Positions 1 through 8,078 of a stretch of DNA of 64,000 bases are shown in pieces. Positions within the stretch are counted from its first letter, which is position 1; each line of letters begins with the position of its first letter. Location of the stretch: positions 248,001 to 312,000 of the forward strand of contig JAZQLQ010000026.1 of assembly GCA_045542735.1 (NCBI GenBank), written 5' to 3'. A program made the translations under genes and the position numbers. The notes below the pieces were generated by a model. The model searched no databases. It was not told the origin of the DNA and worked only from the letters and a program-made list of their open reading frames with translations. This DNA comes from UBA2882 sp045542735. Lineage in GTDB: Bacteria; Bacillota; Clostridia; Lachnospirales; Lachnospiraceae.

Positions 1-334
1 CCTTAGCACTGCAAAAGGAAAATTCGGTATGGGATACATCGGGAAAATAGTTTTTATAAAAAGAAGGCTGCACCTGCATGGATAAAAGGAGAGCGGGACT
101 TTCGGTATGGATTTCGTGAGGCGCAAAAGGATTTATCACAAAAAAGTCGGGCGCATGAAAGTCCAGTGCCACACCATCGCAAATGACATGCACATCTCCC
201 TCCAATAGGAAATTCAGTTCGAAGTCTCTATGTATATGCGGTGTACGATAAGCAAGATTGACCATAAAGAGCTTGAAGTTTTTGATAATGCCGTGTTGTA
301 CGACCTCATATTCCCTTTTCTGACGCTTATCCAT
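1..334 (-). CDS. AraC-family transcriptional regulator, N-terminal part (cut by window edge)
   Basis: Only the first 111 residues are in the window; the gene runs off the left edge. The visible part is a cupin-type sugar-sensing domain. It contains HIHRDFELNFLLEG, the usual HxHxxxEL pattern at the start of AraC-family N-terminal domains, followed by a conserved turn with PHE. The expected C-terminal double helix-turn-helix lies outside. I chose the ATG at 332-334 because an AAAGGGGGA ribosome site sits just upstream; an in-frame ATG 24 bases further upstream is possible. The gene is divergent from the sugar operon starting at 528 and is the obvious candidate to activate it. The effector sugar is unknown. 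Confidence 0.75.
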   Translation of the reverse strand, partial: MDKRQKREYEVVQHGIIKNFKLFMVNLAYRTPHIHRDFELNFLLEGDVHVICDGVALDFHAPDFFVINPFAPHEIHTESPALLLSMQVQPSFYKNYFPDVSHTEFSFCSAK

Positions 335-527
335 AGAAAATCCCCCTTTGTTTTCCATTAATTGCTCTTAGTGTCATTATGTAGAAAAGCCATCTTGTCG
401 TCAAGAGAAAAAGCAAATTAGTCTACCTAAAAAAGCAAACAACACAAAGAAATAAAAGGGAGGATTTTTTATACTAAAAACATGTAGTGTATTGTGACGT
501 GAAAATAAAAGAAAGAGAGGGTATTTT
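335..527. promoter_or_regulatory. Divergent intergenic region, AraC regulator / sugar operon
   Basis: This 193-base gap holds the promoters of both the regulator and the sugar operon. A TATACT box is visible at 470-475, but there is no good -35 element 17 bases upstream, as expected for a promoter that needs an activator. An AAAGGGAGG run at 456-464 is followed by no usable start. I found no convincing operator repeat. Confidence 0.35.
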
Positions 528-1562
528 ATGTCAGCATTTAAATTTTCGGTAGGACCTTGGAACGTTCATGCAGGAGCAGATTCCTACGGACCTGAGACCA
601 GAAGTGAAATCGCATTTGAGGAGAAGATCAAACGTTTTGCGGAGATCGGTTTTTCTGCAATTCAGTTCCATGATGACGATGCGGTTCCCAACATCAATGA
701 TTACACAGAAGAAGAGATCAAAGAAAAAGCAAGAGAAGTGAAAGCGTTGCTTGATAAGTACAACTTAAAAGCAGAGTTTGTTGCTCCCAGACTTTGGATG
801 GATCCCCATACAATCGACGGTGGATTTATGAGTACCTGTGAAGCAGACAGAGAGTATGCAATGTGGAGAGCATATCGCTCCATCGATATTGCAAGAGAGC
901 TTGGCTGTGATTTGATCGTTCTTTGGCTTGCAAGAGAAGGCACCTTGTGTGCAGAAAGCAAATCTCCCGTATGGGCAACCAAGATGTTAATTGAAGCTAT
1001 TAACAAGATGTTGGAGTATGATTCCACCATCCGCATCTGTATTGAGCCTAAGCCCAATGAGCCAATCGACAGAAGTATCTGCGGTACCATCGGACACGTT
1101 ATGGCAGTTTCTGCAGCAACCATCGATCCTTCCCGTGTAGGCGGTAACTTAGAGAGTGCACATGCTACTTTGGCAGGATTAGATCCCGCGCATGAAATTG
1201 GTTTTGCTATGGCTATGGGCAAATTGATGACCGTTCATTTGAATGATCAGAACGGTATCAAATATGACCAGGATAAGAGCTTTGGTGTAGAAAATTTAAG
1301 AGCGGCTTTCAATCAGGTAAAAGTGTTGAAAGAAAACGGATATGGCTCCAATGGTGAGTATGTTGGCTTGGATGTAAAAGCTATGCGTACCACAAAAGAT
1401 GAGGACAGCTACAAGCATCTGGAAAACAGCTTAAAGATCTTTAAAGCATTGGAAGCTAAGGTAGATAAATTTGATTATGAGTTCCAGAAGAAATGTGTGG
1501 AAAACAGAGATTTCGAAGGTTTGGAAATGTATGTGATGAATTTATTGATGGGCATCGAATAG
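528..1562 (+). CDS. Xylose-isomerase-like TIM-barrel sugar isomerase
   Basis: A 344-residue TIM-barrel protein of the xylose isomerase superfamily, probably interconverting an aldose and a ketose in the cytosol. Xylose-isomerase signatures are visible: FHDDD at about 47-51 (catalytic His/Asp), IEPKPNEP at 172-179, GGNLESAH around 205-212 and NGIKYDQDKSFG at 242-253, which carries the second metal-site aspartates. The third metal-ligand region reads TVHLNDQ where actinobacterial XylA has HIDLNGQ, so a ligand Asp appears to be His. It is shorter than XylA (about 390-440). It is the first gene of an operon with a PfkB kinase (19-base gap) and a class II aldolase. The substrate cannot be read from sequence; xylose is only one possibility. 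Confidence 0.75.
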   Translation: MSAFKFSVGPWNVHAGADSYGPETRSEIAFEEKIKRFAEIGFSAIQFHDDDAVPNINDYTEEEIKEKAREVKALLDKYNLKAEFVAPRLWMDPHTIDGGFMSTCEADREYAMWRAYRSIDIARELGCDLIVLWLAREGTLCAESKSPVWATKMLIEAINKMLEYDSTIRICIEPKPNEPIDRSICGTIGHVMAVSAATIDPSRVGGNLESAHATLAGLDPAHEIGFAMAMGKLMTVHLNDQNGIKYDQDKSFGVENLRAAFNQVKVLKENGYGSNGEYVGLDVKAMRTTKDEDSYKHLENSLKIFKALEAKVDKFDYEFQKKCVENRDFEGLEMYVMNLLMGIE

Positions 1563-1581
1563 TCCAATTGGGGGTAAGAGA

Positions 1582-2712
1582 ATGAAAAACAAAATCATTG
1601 CGGCGGGTCATATCTGTATCGATATTACACCCATGTTTAAAGGTGAAAAATGTAATAATGTGACCGATTTGCTGGTGCCGGGTAAATTGATTAACGTAGG
1701 AGCAGCAGATATCCATACAGGCGGAAGCGTTGCCAACACCGGACTTGCCATGAAGCTTATGGGAGCGGATGTTTCCCTTATGGGTAAAGTCGGTGATGAT
1801 GAATTTGGCCGGATGATTTTGAACATTCTGGAGAACTATCAGGCGGCGGACGGCATGATTGTCGATGCCGCTTCCTCCACCTCTTATTCGGCAGTATTGG
1901 CGATTCCCGGAATCGACCGGATTTTCTTACATAACCCGGGAGCCAACGACACGTTTACAGGAAAAGATTTGAACTTTAATTTGATTAAGGAAGCGGTCGT
2001 GTTCCACTTTGGTTATCCGCCTATTATGGCAAATATGTATGCCGATGACGGAAAGGAACTGACAGATATTTTTAAGCAGGTAAAAGAAGCAGGCTGTCTT
2101 ACTTCCTTGGACTTGGCAGCAGTGGATGAAAAGTCAGAAGCGGGCAAAGCAGATTGGGAAAGTATTTTTAGAGAGACGCTTCCCTATGTAGATTTCTTCC
2201 TGCCCAGTGTAGAAGAAATCTGCTATATGTTGGATAAAGAAAAATATTATGAATTGCAAAAAAGAGCCGGTGGCAGAGATGTGACAGAGGTTTTGTCTAT
2301 TGAGGAAGACGTTGTGCCGTTGGCAGACCGCATTTTGGATATGGGATGTAAGTTAGTGATTATTAAGTGCGGTGCAGCAGGATTTTATTATAAAACCAAA
2401 GGTGCAGAGGCTTTTGAAGAACTCTCTGCAGTCAGTGGTTTAGACCTTGCAAGCTTTGGCGGAAAAGCCGGATTTGAAAAGAGTTTCGTGCCTGATGCGG
2501 TGATTTCCGGTACAGGAGCAGGTGATACCACCATTGCAGCATTTTTGACAGCCATGGTAAAAGGATATTCCTTTGAGGAGTGTTTGCAGTTAGCATCGGC
2601 TACCGGAGCGAGCTGTGTTGCTGCGGTAGATGCTTTGAGTGGCTTGAAGCCGTTGGAAGAACTGAAGGCCAAAATTGATGGCGGCTGGAAGAAACAGGAT
2701 TTGTTGAAATAG
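1582..2712 (+). CDS. PfkB-family carbohydrate kinase
   Basis: A 376-residue ribokinase/PfkB-type sugar kinase. The N-terminal substrate region shows HTGGSVANTGLAMKLMGADV and the C-terminal signature GTGAGDT is at about 310-316, with the catalytic Asp at 315. It is longer than typical ribokinase (about 310), with insertions around residues 225-240 and 280-300. It lies between a xylose-isomerase-like gene and a class II aldolase. A coherent reading is isomerisation to a ketose, phosphorylation by this enzyme, then aldol cleavage to dihydroxyacetone phosphate and an aldehyde. The order of steps is inference; the family assignment is firm. The start follows a GGGGGTAAGAG ribosome site. Confidence 0.85.
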   Translation: MKNKIIAAGHICIDITPMFKGEKCNNVTDLLVPGKLINVGAADIHTGGSVANTGLAMKLMGADVSLMGKVGDDEFGRMILNILENYQAADGMIVDAASSTSYSAVLAIPGIDRIFLHNPGANDTFTGKDLNFNLIKEAVVFHFGYPPIMANMYADDGKELTDIFKQVKEAGCLTSLDLAAVDEKSEAGKADWESIFRETLPYVDFFLPSVEEICYMLDKEKYYELQKRAGGRDVTEVLSIEEDVVPLADRILDMGCKLVIIKCGAAGFYYKTKGAEAFEELSAVSGLDLASFGGKAGFEKSFVPDAVISGTGAGDTTIAAFLTAMVKGYSFEECLQLASATGASCVAAVDALSGLKPLEELKAKIDGGWKKQDLLK

Positions 2713-2754
2713 AAAATAAAAACGGAAGTTGTTAAGTGATAGAAGGAGAAAATT

Positions 2755-3609
2755 ATGTTAGTAAATCTGAATGATGTATTGATCCCTGCAAGAAGAGATA
2801 AGTACGCAGTTGGTCTTTTTAATGCGGTAAATCTGGAAATGGCAAGAGGAATTATTGAAGCTGCGGAAGAAACCGGTTCGCCCGTCATTATGGGTACGGC
2901 GGAGATTTTACTTCCCTATGGTCCGCTGGAAGATTTATCCTACTTTTTAATTCCCATGGCAAAGAGAGCAAAAGTGCCGGTGGTAATCCATTACGACCAT
3001 GGTTTGACCTATGACAAATGTATGGAGGCTTTGAAGCTTGGATTTACTTCCATCATGTATGATTGCTCCACGGATTCTTATGAAGAAAATGTACGCAAGG
3101 TAAAAGAGATGACTGAGATTGCCCATTCCTATGGGGCAAGCGTTGAAGGTGAGTTAGGACATGTGGGCAACAATCCTACGGATGATGGAGAGGAACAACC
3201 TGATCCCAGTCTCTTTTATACACAGCCTGAGCAGGCAAAGGACTTCGTAGACCGTACAGGTGTGGATGCACTTGCCATTGCGGTTGGAACAGCCCATGGC
3301 GCATACAAGCTTCCCCCCAAGTTAGACTTCGAGCGTATTGAGACCATTGCTAAAACGATTCCTGAGACTGCATTGGTGTTGCACGGCGGTTCGGGACTGA
3401 CAGACGATGACTTTAAGCAGGCCATTGCAAAAGGTATTACTAAGATGAATATCTTTACAGATATCAACGTGGCAGCCGTGAAAGCGGTGGTAGAGAATTG
3501 CAAAAACACTGAAAAAGGCATGACGGAAATGATACCATATGAGGTAGAAGCCGTGAAGCAGGAGACCATTAAGAAAATGCAACTTTTTGGTTCTGTGGGC
3601 AGATACTAA
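2755..3609 (+). CDS. Class II (zinc) ketose-phosphate aldolase
   Basis: A 284-residue class II aldolase of the FbaA/GatY/KbaY family, which cleaves ketose (bis)phosphates to dihydroxyacetone phosphate plus an aldehyde using a zinc ion. The diagnostic motifs are present: HYDHG at 79-83 (proton-donor Asp81, zinc His82), EGELG at 131-135, GTAHG with zinc His181, LHGGSG with zinc His210, and the phosphate-binding NIFTDIN region. Size is normal. It is third in the operon after the isomerase and kinase, with an AGAAGGAGAA ribosome site. Whether the natural substrate is fructose-1,6-bisphosphate or a ketose-1-phosphate made by the upstream kinase is not settled by sequence; the context favours the latter. 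Confidence 0.88.
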   Translation: MLVNLNDVLIPARRDKYAVGLFNAVNLEMARGIIEAAEETGSPVIMGTAEILLPYGPLEDLSYFLIPMAKRAKVPVVIHYDHGLTYDKCMEALKLGFTSIMYDCSTDSYEENVRKVKEMTEIAHSYGASVEGELGHVGNNPTDDGEEQPDPSLFYTQPEQAKDFVDRTGVDALAIAVGTAHGAYKLPPKLDFERIETIAKTIPETALVLHGGSGLTDDDFKQAIAKGITKMNIFTDINVAAVKAVVENCKNTEKGMTEMIPYEVEAVKQETIKKMQLFGSVGRY

Positions 3610-3650
3610 GGAGTGGTAAAATTACTTTACATGAGCAATAATGGATGATA

Positions 3651-3680
3651 AAATGGTATAGGATATATCCTATACCATTT
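3651..3680. repeat. Perfect 30-bp palindrome
   Basis: The half-site AAATGGTATAGGATA is followed directly by its exact reverse complement. It lies 41 bases after the aldolase stop and 71 bases before the DUF2442-HTH gene. As RNA it would form a 13-bp stem with a TATA loop, but no T-run follows, so it is a poor intrinsic terminator. It could instead be an operator for the downstream HTH protein. Confidence 0.6.
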
Positions 3681-3751
3681 GTGCTTTCAACATGTGGAAC
3701 ACACAAAGATTTGAAAGGCTAAGTCCTATTGTGTAAAGGAGGATAAAGGCT

Positions 3752-4225
3752 ATGACACATCGAATTCAATCTGTGAATGCATTGGACAATTACATTATTG
3801 AGGCACAGTTTTTTAGTGGAGAAATTAAGCGATATGACATGAAGAAATTGTTTTCTGTCTTTCCCCAATTTCAAATGTTTGAAAAAGTGCAAGGACTTTT
3901 TGAAAGTATTAGAGTTGACGTGGGAGGATATGGAATTTCTTGGAATGAGGAATTGGATCTTGATGCGGAGACGATTTGGGAGGATGGAGTTTTGCTGGAA
4001 ATGCAGAACAAACCGGATTTAAATCATCTTTTGGCTTACAAATTGTTGCTAGCCAGAGAACAGGCAAATATGACACAGAAGGAATTGGCTGAAAAGACAG
4101 GAATATATCAAGCTGACATTAGTAAGATTGAGAGAGGAATAGGAAATCCTTCTTTACAGACATTGAAGCGGTTGGCAGATGGTCTGGACATGGACTTGGA
4201 TGTGGATTTTGTTATCAGAAAATGA
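3752..4225 (+). CDS. DUF2442 / XRE helix-turn-helix fusion protein
   Basis: A 157-residue protein with two parts. Residues 1-85 match the DUF2442 pattern (binding of a molecule along a short beta sheet, with GGYGISWNEELDLDAETIWEDG). Residues 88-157 are a Cro/CI-type helix-turn-helix (QKELAEKTGIYQADISKIER). DUF2442 proteins often sit next to DUF4160 partners in toxin-antitoxin-like pairs; no DUF4160 gene or remnant is visible here. An AAAGGAGGA ribosome site precedes the ATG. It may autoregulate through the palindrome at 3651-3680. The DNA-binding role is well supported; the biological role is not. Confidence 0.8.
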   Translation: MTHRIQSVNALDNYIIEAQFFSGEIKRYDMKKLFSVFPQFQMFEKVQGLFESIRVDVGGYGISWNEELDLDAETIWEDGVLLEMQNKPDLNHLLAYKLLLAREQANMTQKELAEKTGIYQADISKIERGIGNPSLQTLKRLADGLDMDLDVDFVIRK

Positions 4226-4280
4226 TACTATATGAAACAGAAATTTAAATACAGATAATATATTAAGGAATGAGTACGTC

Positions 4281-5447
4281 GTGAGCAAAACAGATAGCAC
4301 ATGTAAATTAAATTGTAAAATAGCAAAAGCCTGTGGCGGATGCAGATATGGAAAAGAGACCTACGAGGAGCAGCTTGCAAAGAAGCAGGAGTTAGTCGTG
4401 GCCAATTTGCGTCCCTACTGTAAGGCTGAGAAAATTATAGGCATGGATGATCCCTTTTATTATCGCAATAAGGTCCATGCCGTTTTTTCGTATGAAAAAG
4501 GTAAGGTTATTTCAGGAACATACAAGGAAGGAACCCACTATGTGGTCCCGGTGGAGAATTGTCGGATTGAAGATCAAAAAGCGGATGCCATTATTGCAAC
4601 TATCCGGGATTTGTTAAAGTCCTTTAAGATTAAAACCTATGATGAAGATACCGGATATGGATTGTTCCGTCACGTGCTAATCCGTGTGGGAAAAGTGACC
4701 GGACAAATAATGGTAGTGTTGGTGTTGGGTTCTCCCATCCTGCCCTCCAAAAACAACTTTGTAAAGGCACTCCGCAAGGAGCATCCGGAAATCACGACGG
4801 TGGTTTTGAATGTCAATGATAAAAGAACCAGCATGGTATTGGGTGAAAAAGAATCCGTATTGTACGGAAAGGGATATATTGAGGATGAACTGTGTGGTGT
4901 GCGCTTCCGTATTTCATCCAAGTCCTTTTATCAGATTAATCATACACAGACTGAGATTCTCTACAAAACAGCTATCAAGTATGCCGGCTTAATTGGGAAA
5001 GAGCGGGTAATAGATGCTTATTGTGGAATCGGTACCATCGGACTTATCGCCGCAAAAGATGCAGGTGAAGTCATTGGCGTAGAGTTAAATAAAGATGCAG
5101 TCCGTGATGCCATCAACAATGCCAAAGCGAATGGCATCAGGAATGTACGTTTTTACCAAAATGATGCTGGTAAATTTATGGTGCAGATGGCAGAGGAAGG
5201 TGCCAAAGCAGATGTGGTATTTATGGATCCGCCAAGAGCGGGAAGTGACGAAGCGTTTTTGTCCAGTGTTGTTAAGCTTGCGCCGGAACGGATCGTATAT
5301 GTGTCCTGCAATCCGGTGACGCTGGGCAGGGATTTGAAATATCTGACAAGGAAAGGATATAAGGTGCTAAAGGCACAGCCTGTGGATATGTTCCCTTGGA
5401 GTGAGCATGTGGAGACAGTCTGCTTGCTGTCGAGAAAAGCCCAATAA
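4281..5447 (+). CDS. 23S rRNA (uracil-5-)-methyltransferase, RlmD/RumA family
   Basis: A 388-residue SAM-dependent RNA m5U methyltransferase of the RumA/TrmA family. N-terminal cysteines 8, 12, 18 and 21 (in CKLNC...CGGC) fit the 4Fe-4S site of RlmD. The SAM-binding loop is DAYCGIGTIG, the active-site motifs are MDPPRAG, and VSCNP carries the nucleophilic Cys at about 343. The N-terminal TRAM domain of longer homologues is missing. The start is GTG at 4281: the nearby ATG at 4270 runs into a stop after four codons. It is transcribed alone, flanked on the right by the accessory region. The exact target uridine is assumed from the family. Confidence 0.88.
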   Translation: MSKTDSTCKLNCKIAKACGGCRYGKETYEEQLAKKQELVVANLRPYCKAEKIIGMDDPFYYRNKVHAVFSYEKGKVISGTYKEGTHYVVPVENCRIEDQKADAIIATIRDLLKSFKIKTYDEDTGYGLFRHVLIRVGKVTGQIMVVLVLGSPILPSKNNFVKALRKEHPEITTVVLNVNDKRTSMVLGEKESVLYGKGYIEDELCGVRFRISSKSFYQINHTQTEILYKTAIKYAGLIGKERVIDAYCGIGTIGLIAAKDAGEVIGVELNKDAVRDAINNAKANGIRNVRFYQNDAGKFMVQMAEEGAKADVVFMDPPRAGSDEAFLSSVVKLAPERIVYVSCNPVTLGRDLKYLTRKGYKVLKAQPVDMFPWSEHVETVCLLSRKAQ

Positions 5448-5511
5448 ATCAAAGGTTTCTGCGATTTAGGAAGAAAAATAGATGTGTGTTTCTGTTTCCG
5501 TAGAGTGATGA

Positions 5512-5517
5512 TATAAT
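5512..5517 (+). promoter_or_regulatory. Candidate -10 box upstream of the HEPN-like gene
   Basis: A TATAAT hexamer lies about 100 bases before the chosen start at 5621. The matching -35 (TTTCTG, 17-base spacer) is weak. Confidence 0.35.
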
Positions 5518-5620
5518 CGGAGGTTTACCCCAGGGGATAGGCTTTGGAAAACGGGAAATATACATTTTGGCGAAAGGATACTTTTTTGCAAAAGTTATTT
5601 TACGTCATGAGGATGAGAAG

Positions 5621-6526
5621 ATGAGTAATGATTTTGAAAATTCACAGGAATATAGGAAAGCACTTGAGATAGCTAAGAAGCAGGAGGAATTATATAAAAA
5701 TGTTACGGGAGCGATATCTCCAGAAGCATTAGCAAAATTTCAGGAACTCAGTGACAAACTAAATGAATGGAAGAATTCACTTAACAATATGCCGGGTCTT
5801 CTCAAGTTGGCAGAAATGCTCAAACATTATCAGCAAGAGGTCAGAGAAACTGAAGGTTTAACTGAAGCTGAATTTGAAGAAAAATATAGATCTGAAATTG
5901 AGTGGAGTGAAAAGTTCGGAAAAAATGGTTGGGTTATTTCTGAGCATTCAAGTCCTGCAGATATTAAGAAGTGGGAACAATTATTATGTGAAGGGGAAGC
6001 AAAGGTAGCAGAGTTTTTTGACGGAGAAGATATTGTAATTCTTGATGTGATTATAGAGGGACTACAGGAAAAGTATGTTTCGGACGAGACACAGTTATAT
6101 TTTAAGAATGGTATGCAGGCTTTTGAAAATGAAGATTATATGACTGCAGCTATGTACTTGTTTGCATTACTTGATAATAGGGTGAATAAATTAGTTGATT
6201 TTCCGAACCAACGTATGAGTTACAAAGTTAAATATTCTAATGAAGGTTTTGCAAATCAAAAGGCGGAGGACTTTAGACAGCTTACCGAAAAACGAGGATT
6301 CATGTCAAAGAAAATATACTTTTTGGAAATGTATCCTTCGTTAATAGCATATTTGAATAGGATATTTATAGATGGCTTATACAAGTTCGAAAATGGCATA
6401 GAACCTCCGTGTTTGAATAGAAATTGGTTAATGCATGGTCGAATGAATAGAAGCATTGAAAGATATGAATGTATACAGATTTTGAATGCGCTAGGTGTTA
6501 TTGAGTTCATGTTTGGAGATAGGTAA
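5621..6526 (+). CDS. Hypothetical protein with HEPN-like RNxxxH motif
   Basis: A 301-residue protein that I cannot place in a named family. The first 130 residues are rich in charged helices (possible coiled coil). The C-terminal 120 residues look all-helical and contain NRNWLMHG, in which Arg267-Asn268 and His272 match the RNxxxH signature of HEPN-domain ribonucleases. The open frame extends upstream to a TTG at 5567, but the ATG at 5621 follows a GAGGATGAGAAG ribosome site and is preferred. It is immediately followed by a decayed HNH-type gene. The gene is AT-rich compared with the housekeeping genes nearby, which suggests transfer. A role in defence or RNA cleavage is inference from the motif and the setting. 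Confidence 0.6.
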   Translation: MSNDFENSQEYRKALEIAKKQEELYKNVTGAISPEALAKFQELSDKLNEWKNSLNNMPGLLKLAEMLKHYQQEVRETEGLTEAEFEEKYRSEIEWSEKFGKNGWVISEHSSPADIKKWEQLLCEGEAKVAEFFDGEDIVILDVIIEGLQEKYVSDETQLYFKNGMQAFENEDYMTAAMYLFALLDNRVNKLVDFPNQRMSYKVKYSNEGFANQKAEDFRQLTEKRGFMSKKIYFLEMYPSLIAYLNRIFIDGLYKFENGIEPPCLNRNWLMHGRMNRSIERYECIQILNALGVIEFMFGDR

Positions 6527-6538
6527 AGAGCATTACGA

Positions 6539-6799
6539 ATGAATAAAAGAGATGACTTTTCGCAAAAAACTATAGATGGATTATGTGAGAGAGTGGGAGG
6601 AAAGTGTTCTAATCCAAACTGTAGAAGAGAAACAAAAGATTCCCACAGCAATCCATAAAAAAGGGTATCGATCGGTAAGGCGGCACATATAACTGCGGCA
6701 GCTGAAGGCGGACCAAGATACAATCCTGACTTGACGCCAGAGGAGAGAAGTAGTATAGAAAATGGAATTTGGTTATGTAGGTCTTGTGCCAGATTATAG
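6539..6799 (+). pseudogene. Degraded HNH-type nuclease / zinc-binding protein fragment
   Basis: One reading frame of 86 codons encodes a recognisable protein interrupted by a TAA at 6656-6658. Before the stop it reads LCERVGGKCSNPNCRRET; after it come VSIGKAAHITAAAEGGPRY, a proline-rich loop and SSIENGIWLCRSCARL. This Cys-x4-Cys, AHI, NGIWLCxxC layout matches the N-terminal HNH-like domain found in many defence-associated proteins. The frame ends with TAG at 6797, and the usual longer C-terminal part is absent. It starts 12 bases after the HEPN-like gene, so the two may once have formed an operon. Confidence 0.65.
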
Positions 6800-6899
6800 A
6801 TAGTGACGAAAGGATATTTGTACTCGGCTCTTTTCATAGAGAGAAACTGCTGGCTTGCAGACTGACGGAATGCAGGATAAAATACGAAAAAAGCTTATA

Positions 6900-6927
6900 T
6901 TGTTAACTAGAGATTGGGTGATATAAT
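6900..6927 (+). promoter_or_regulatory. Promoter of the 6973 gene
   Basis: TTGTTA (6900-6905) and TATAAT (6922-6927) are separated by 16 bases, about 45 bases before the start codon. Confidence 0.5.
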
Positions 6928-6972
6928 TAAACAAAGGAAAAGTAACAATGCCAACGGTGTTCAGGAGGAATT

Positions 6973-7437
6973 ATGATGCAAGAGATAGATGAACTAGTAG
7001 TAAAATTTCGCGTGGCAATAGATAAAGCCAAAGAGGAGAGACGATTTGATAGGGACCAAAGATTCACAAATTTTCCAAGGGGTTGTTGTGGTATTACCTC
7101 AGAATTGCTTGCAAAATTTCTATATGACAATAATTATAGAAAAAAGATAACTTATGTGAGTGCAACTTTTTATAATTTAGAATTAGAAAATCCACCACAC
7201 GCATGGTTGGTTGTTGAAGACGATATTGTACTAGACATTACGGGAGATCAGTTTAAATGCTACCCAGAGCCATTGAGATTTGAAGAGTCTGTATATGTGG
7301 GACCATATAATAAGTTCTATAAGTCATTTGAAGAAGAATTACGGGAAGATTGTGGAGATTGCAGAATAGACAATATACAGTATCATAGTTTTATGAGTCG
7401 ACAAGAACTGTATGAAGCTATTTGTGAATATGTTTAG
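6973..7437 (+). CDS. Papain/transglutaminase-like hypothetical protein
   Basis: A 154-residue protein with the layout of a small cysteine hydrolase of the papain/transglutaminase fold. FPRGCCGITSELLAKFL puts Cys38/Cys39 at the start of a helix, PPHAWLVV supplies His76, and IVLDITGDQF supplies Asp88. The family is widespread as an uncharacterised accessory gene; the substrate is unknown. The ATG follows TCAGGAGGAATT, an excellent ribosome site, and a consensus-like promoter lies upstream, so it looks like a single-gene unit. I infer hydrolase or transferase activity only from the Cys-His-Asp order; a non-catalytic relative is possible. Confidence 0.55.
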   Translation: MMQEIDELVVKFRVAIDKAKEERRFDRDQRFTNFPRGCCGITSELLAKFLYDNNYRKKITYVSATFYNLELENPPHAWLVVEDDIVLDITGDQFKCYPEPLRFEESVYVGPYNKFYKSFEEELREDCGDCRIDNIQYHSFMSRQELYEAICEYV

Positions 7438-7518
7438 TTTGATAAATTTTGGAGTTATGGATAAAGGCGATTAAATTCCAAATGGCTTGCTATTTTTTAT
7501 ATTTAGTAGGAGGTAGTA

Positions 7519-7922
7519 GTGAAAGAAGAAAAGAGTAAGGTGAGGAAAGGGTTTTATATATAGAGACTTGTTGGAATGGATGACTTACTGGAGCAGGCAG
7601 ATGTAAAATCAAGAAATGAATTTTGAATCAAGCAGTGAAATTTAATTGCGGCTATCTGAAATTAGAGAAAAGTGAAAACTATATGCTTTCCGCTATCTCC
7701 TCGGTCATGCAATCCACAACAAAGGATAGTGAGAATCAGATAACTTGTGCGGTGCATAAGCTGGCAGTGGAAACCTTTAAGCTATCACATGTACTTGCGC
7801 ATAGTCATGGAGTGGATGAAGAAGCATTAAAGAAGTTACAAGTAAAGTGTACAGACGAAGTTAAAAGAATTAATGGTGCTGTAACTTCTGAGGAGGCATA
7901 TTGTTATCGAAAAAATATTTAA
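7519..7922 (+). pseudogene. Frameshifted hypothetical gene (small regulator-like protein)
   Basis: A GTG at 7519 follows GTAGGAGGTAGTA and opens a frame (VKEEKSKVRKGFYI) that stops at a TAG after 14 codons. The same frame continues as MDDLLEQADVKSRNEF until a TGA at about 7624. The neighbouring frame then carries on without a gap as LNQAVKFNCGYLK for 98 more codons, to 7922. One missing T in the TTTT run near 7621 would join the two parts. The sense-coding look across both breaks shows a recently inactivated gene of about 133 residues. The start resembles ribbon-helix-helix proteins (DDLLEQADVKSRNEFLNQAV), but I cannot name it with certainty. Confidence 0.6.
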
Positions 7923-7949
7923 AAATACTGAATTTACCAGTAGACATTG

Positions 7950-7978
7950 TTGACAAAAGGAAATCAAATCAGTATACT
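7950..7978 (+). promoter_or_regulatory. Strong promoter of the 8079-8949 module
   Basis: TTGACA (7950-7955) and TATACT (7973-7978) are separated by exactly 17 bases. The implied leader of about 95 bases before the ATG at 8079 has no hairpin that I recognise. Confidence 0.65.
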
Positions 7979-8078
7979 TTATAAGTATCAGACAGTGATT
8001 GTGGGCGATTTTGCCTAGAAGAGTGCATATTGTAATTGTATAATTATAACTCCAGTCGATGATTGGAGGAGGGGTAAA

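Noticed and set aside
6256..6837. A 193-codon minus-strand frame
   Set aside because: It is antisense to the HEPN-like gene and the HNH remnant, has no ribosome site, and its sequence has no family character.
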